Source: an uncultured Erythrobacter sp. | GTDB taxonomy: Bacteria; Pseudomonadota; Alphaproteobacteria; Sphingomonadales; Sphingomonadaceae | DNA length: 64,000 nucleotides | Assembly (NCBI GenBank): GCA_947499095.1 | Contig: CANMMR010000001.1 | Coordinates: 248,001-312,000 of the forward strand | Direction of reading: 5' to 3' | Shown: piece after piece, positions 62,342 through 64,000 of the stretch | Layout: every line of letters starts with the position of its first letter | Position numbering within the stretch: position 1 is the stretch's first letter | Notes under the pieces: model-generated | What the model saw: the letters and a program-made list of their open reading frames with translations, nothing else | What the model was told of the DNA's origin: nothing | The model's database searches: none | Made by a program: the position numbers and the translations under genes

Positions 62342-62744
62342 CGTCCTTCTCGTCCTCCCATTCCTAGCGGCCTGCGCGACCACGCCGAGCGGACCCGAGG
62401 CACCGGCGCAACAGCCGCGAGTAGCACCGCCGCCGCAGGACATCGTCACCGCGCCCTCAAGCGGCGGTTTCATCGCCCCCCGCGTCATGAACCTGCCGGG
62501 GCTGGAAGGCGTGATCGGCAAGAACGAGACTGCTCTCGCCAACCTGTTCGGCCCGCCCCGGCTGACGGTGAAGGAAGGCGACGCACGTAAGCTGCAATTC
62601 GTCGGCCCGGCCTGCGTGCTCGACATCTATCTCTACCCGCTCGAACCGCGCGGGGAGCCGAGCGCGACCTATGTCGACGCACGCCGGGCGAGCGACGGGC
62701 TGGACGTGGACCGCGCGGCCTGCGTGAAGGCGCTGCGACGCTAA
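62331..62744 (+). CDS. hypothetical lipoprotein, 137 aa
   Basis: The ATG at 62331 lies inside the end of the EI24 gene (11-base overlap). The product has a lipoprotein signal (VLLVLPFLAACATTPSG) and a Pro/Ala/Gln-rich linker, then a small domain with NLPGLEGVIGKNETALANLF, RKLQFVGPACVLDIYLYPLE and DRAACVKALRR. Two cysteines may pair. I do not recognise the family; this pattern (GLEGVIG...L..LFG.P) is frequent in sphingomonads. Confidence 0.75.
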   Translation: MRSSVLLVLPFLAACATTPSGPEAPAQQPRVAPPPQDIVTAPSSGGFIAPRVMNLPGLEGVIGKNETALANLFGPPRLTVKEGDARKLQFVGPACVLDIYLYPLEPRGEPSATYVDARRASDGLDVDRAACVKALRR

Positions 62745-62808
62745 CCCGGTCTTAAGCAAACCGCGCTATGTCTCACCCGACGTGAAACTTACGGGAAGTG
62801 GGCAGGCG

Positions 62809-63738
62809 ATGAGCGTGCATTTCGGCGAATTGGCGAAGAGAGTCGGCGCGGACGGCGCGATTACGGGCGCGGATGTGCTCGCATTGCGGCGCGAGGCGTG
62901 GCCCGACGGGCGTATTTCGCAAGGCGAGGCCGAAGCGATCTTCGCGCTCAATCACGAGCTGGCGACCAAGCCTGCCGAATGGGTCGACTTCTTCGTCGAG
63001 GCATTGGGCGAGTATGTGATCAATCAGCGCGCTCCTGCAGGCTATGTCGATAGCGAGAACGCTCAATGGCTTATGAGCCAGATCGATGCCGACGGACAGC
63101 TGGGCTCGATGGCCGAGCTGGAATTGCTGGTCCGCGTGTTCGAGCGGGCGCAGAACGTGCCGCAGTCCCTGAAGGACTATGCGCTCAAACAGATGGAAAA
63201 GGCGGTCATCGAAGGCACCGGCCCGACCCGCGATGGCGGCGCGCTGGAAGCAGGCAATGTCAATGCGACCGAGGCGAAGTTGCTCCGCCGCGCGATCTTT
63301 GCGCCGGCCAGCGAGCGACCTGCCGTCGTCGGCCCGAACGAAGCAAGCATGCTATTCCGCCTGAAAGACGCGACGCTGGGTGCCGATAACGATCCGGAAT
63401 GGAAGCGGCTGTTCGTGCAGGGTGTCGCGAACTACCTGCAGGGCTACAGCGCCGAGAATGCCCAGATCAGCCGCGAGCGGGCGGGCGAGTTGCAGGCGTT
63501 CATGGCCGACACCTCCTCCAGCGTGGGCGGCTTTCTCGGCCGCATGGCGAAATCCGCACCGAACTCCTTCGGCGTAGTTTTCGGTCGAAACGATTACGAG
63601 CCGACGCGCGAGGAGCTTGTCGCCGAGGCCGAAGAGGTCACCAGCGACGAAACGGCCTGGCTGGCTGCGAAGATCGAAGCCGACGGCAAGGTCGACGAAT
63701 ACGAACAGGCTTTGCTCGATTTTCTCGCCAAGGACTGA
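62809..63738 (+). CDS. TerB-like helical protein, 309 aa
   Basis: I chose the ATG at 62809; a GTG at 62782 is in frame but has no ribosome-binding site. The protein is helical and acidic, with segments resembling TerB/DjlA-type domains: AADGAITGADVLALRREAWP-like text (VGADGAITGADVLALRREAW), QIDADGQLGSMAELELLVRV and KIEADGKVDEYEQALLDF, each with an acidic DxDG-like loop. There is no signal peptide. TerB proteins are linked to tellurite resistance and metal or stress responses; no other ter genes are visible, so the role is open. Confidence 0.6.
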   Translation: MSVHFGELAKRVGADGAITGADVLALRREAWPDGRISQGEAEAIFALNHELATKPAEWVDFFVEALGEYVINQRAPAGYVDSENAQWLMSQIDADGQLGSMAELELLVRVFERAQNVPQSLKDYALKQMEKAVIEGTGPTRDGGALEAGNVNATEAKLLRRAIFAPASERPAVVGPNEASMLFRLKDATLGADNDPEWKRLFVQGVANYLQGYSAENAQISRERAGELQAFMADTSSSVGGFLGRMAKSAPNSFGVVFGRNDYEPTREELVAEAEEVTSDETAWLAAKIEADGKVDEYEQALLDFLAKD

Positions 63739-63783
63739 CTAGGCCTTACCGCGCGGGTCATTCCTATCCGATACCCTGTCGAT

Positions 63784-64000
63784 CTAGACCATGAAGCTTT
63801 CGCCGCAGCCGCAGGCGCCTTTGGCGTTGGGATTGTCGAACACGAAGCCGGCGGTGAAGTCGTCCTCAACCCAGTCCATCGTGCTGCCGATCAGGTACAG
63901 CACGCTGGCGCTGTCGATGTAGAAGATGCCACCGGTGGTTTCGATCTTCTCGTCGAACTTGGCCTCTTCCGTGACGTAATCGACCGAATAGGCGAGGCCC
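63784..64000 (-). CDS. IscA/ErpA/SufA-family iron-sulfur protein (partial, C-terminal part)
   Basis: The frame enters the window at 64000 and ends at 63784, giving the last 72 residues. They read GLAYSVDYVTEEAKFDEKIE, then YIDSASVLYLIGSTMDWVED, FVFDNPNAKG and ACGCGESFMV, the HesB-like C-terminus with the CGC pair of cysteines that binds the cluster. The family delivers or carries iron-sulfur clusters to apoproteins. ErpA, SufA and IscA cannot be separated with this part alone. Confidence 0.9.
   Translation of the reverse strand, partial: GLAYSVDYVTEEAKFDEKIETTGGIFYIDSASVLYLIGSTMDWVEDDFTAGFVFDNPNAKGACGCGESFMV

Overview
The window looks like a chromosomal segment of an alphaproteobacterium of the order Sphingomonadales, most likely family Erythrobacteraceae (Erythrobacter/Qipengyuania type). 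The reasons are the high GC content, the dense gene packing with many 4-base ATGA/GTGA overlaps, the very large NAD-glutamate dehydrogenase, a CYP153-type P450, MmcB with an alphaproteobacterial SOS box, and several sphingomonad-type hypothetical proteins. This placement comes from gene content alone. No phage, plasmid or CRISPR locus is visible. Two tRNA genes are present, Leu(UAA) and Arg(CCG).

Region by region. 1-6.6 kb: the start of a Tat-exported PhoD-like phosphatase, a coupled pair of small membrane proteins plus an XRE regulator, a DUF898 protein with an M48 protease, an alpha/beta hydrolase, a TPR protein and a flavin monooxygenase. 6.8-17.6 kb: 1568-residue glutamate dehydrogenase, a ferredoxin-NAD(P)+ reductase, QueG, an ABC-2 exporter and a CYP153-like P450. 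17.6-20 kb: a frameshifted msrB, a PilZ protein, tRNA-Leu, ihfB preceded by a 36-bp tandem repeat, and a GntR regulator. 20-27.5 kb: POT peptide transporter, two tandem amidohydrolases (the second lacks the metal-binding HxH), an FKBP isomerase, NnrU behind a strong palindrome, a crotonase, and a paired inverted GC-rich repeat. 27.5-36 kb: dxs, zur, msrA with a 43-codon gene ahead of it, a META lipoprotein, and a rpe-heparinase-purH operon.

36-37.1 kb is the most disturbed part: the first 22 codons of a PqqD-like gene run into an IS5-type transposase fragment, which is fused in frame to the ATPase domain of an ABC exporter with a damaged Walker A. It reads as the remnant of a peptide-modification/export locus. 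37-42 kb: two DUF2141 proteins, a lipid kinase overlapping an NTase-fold gene with Tam41-like features, tRNA-Arg, SOS-regulated mmcB and a sterol-desaturase family protein. 42-51 kb: a large acidic PAS protein, App1 phosphatase, an esterase, a BepA-like protease, a DsbA-like thioredoxin, an HD protein and a LytS/LytR two-component pair. 51-64 kb: nadC, two paralogous small membrane proteins leading into an RNase T2, tadA, rpmB, a phytase-like protein, an M23 lipoprotein, DUF2093 and xseA, purD (start codon overlapping that of xseA), adenosine kinase, an EI24 protein, a TerB-like protein and the end of an IscA-family gene.

No stretch longer than 300 bases lacks a gene. The best leads are the IS/ABC chimera, the lipid kinase-NTase module, the amidohydrolase/pseudo-enzyme pair, the msrB frameshift, the ihfB leader repeat and the palindromic operators. 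All functional assignments rest on motif recognition by eye, not on database searches.
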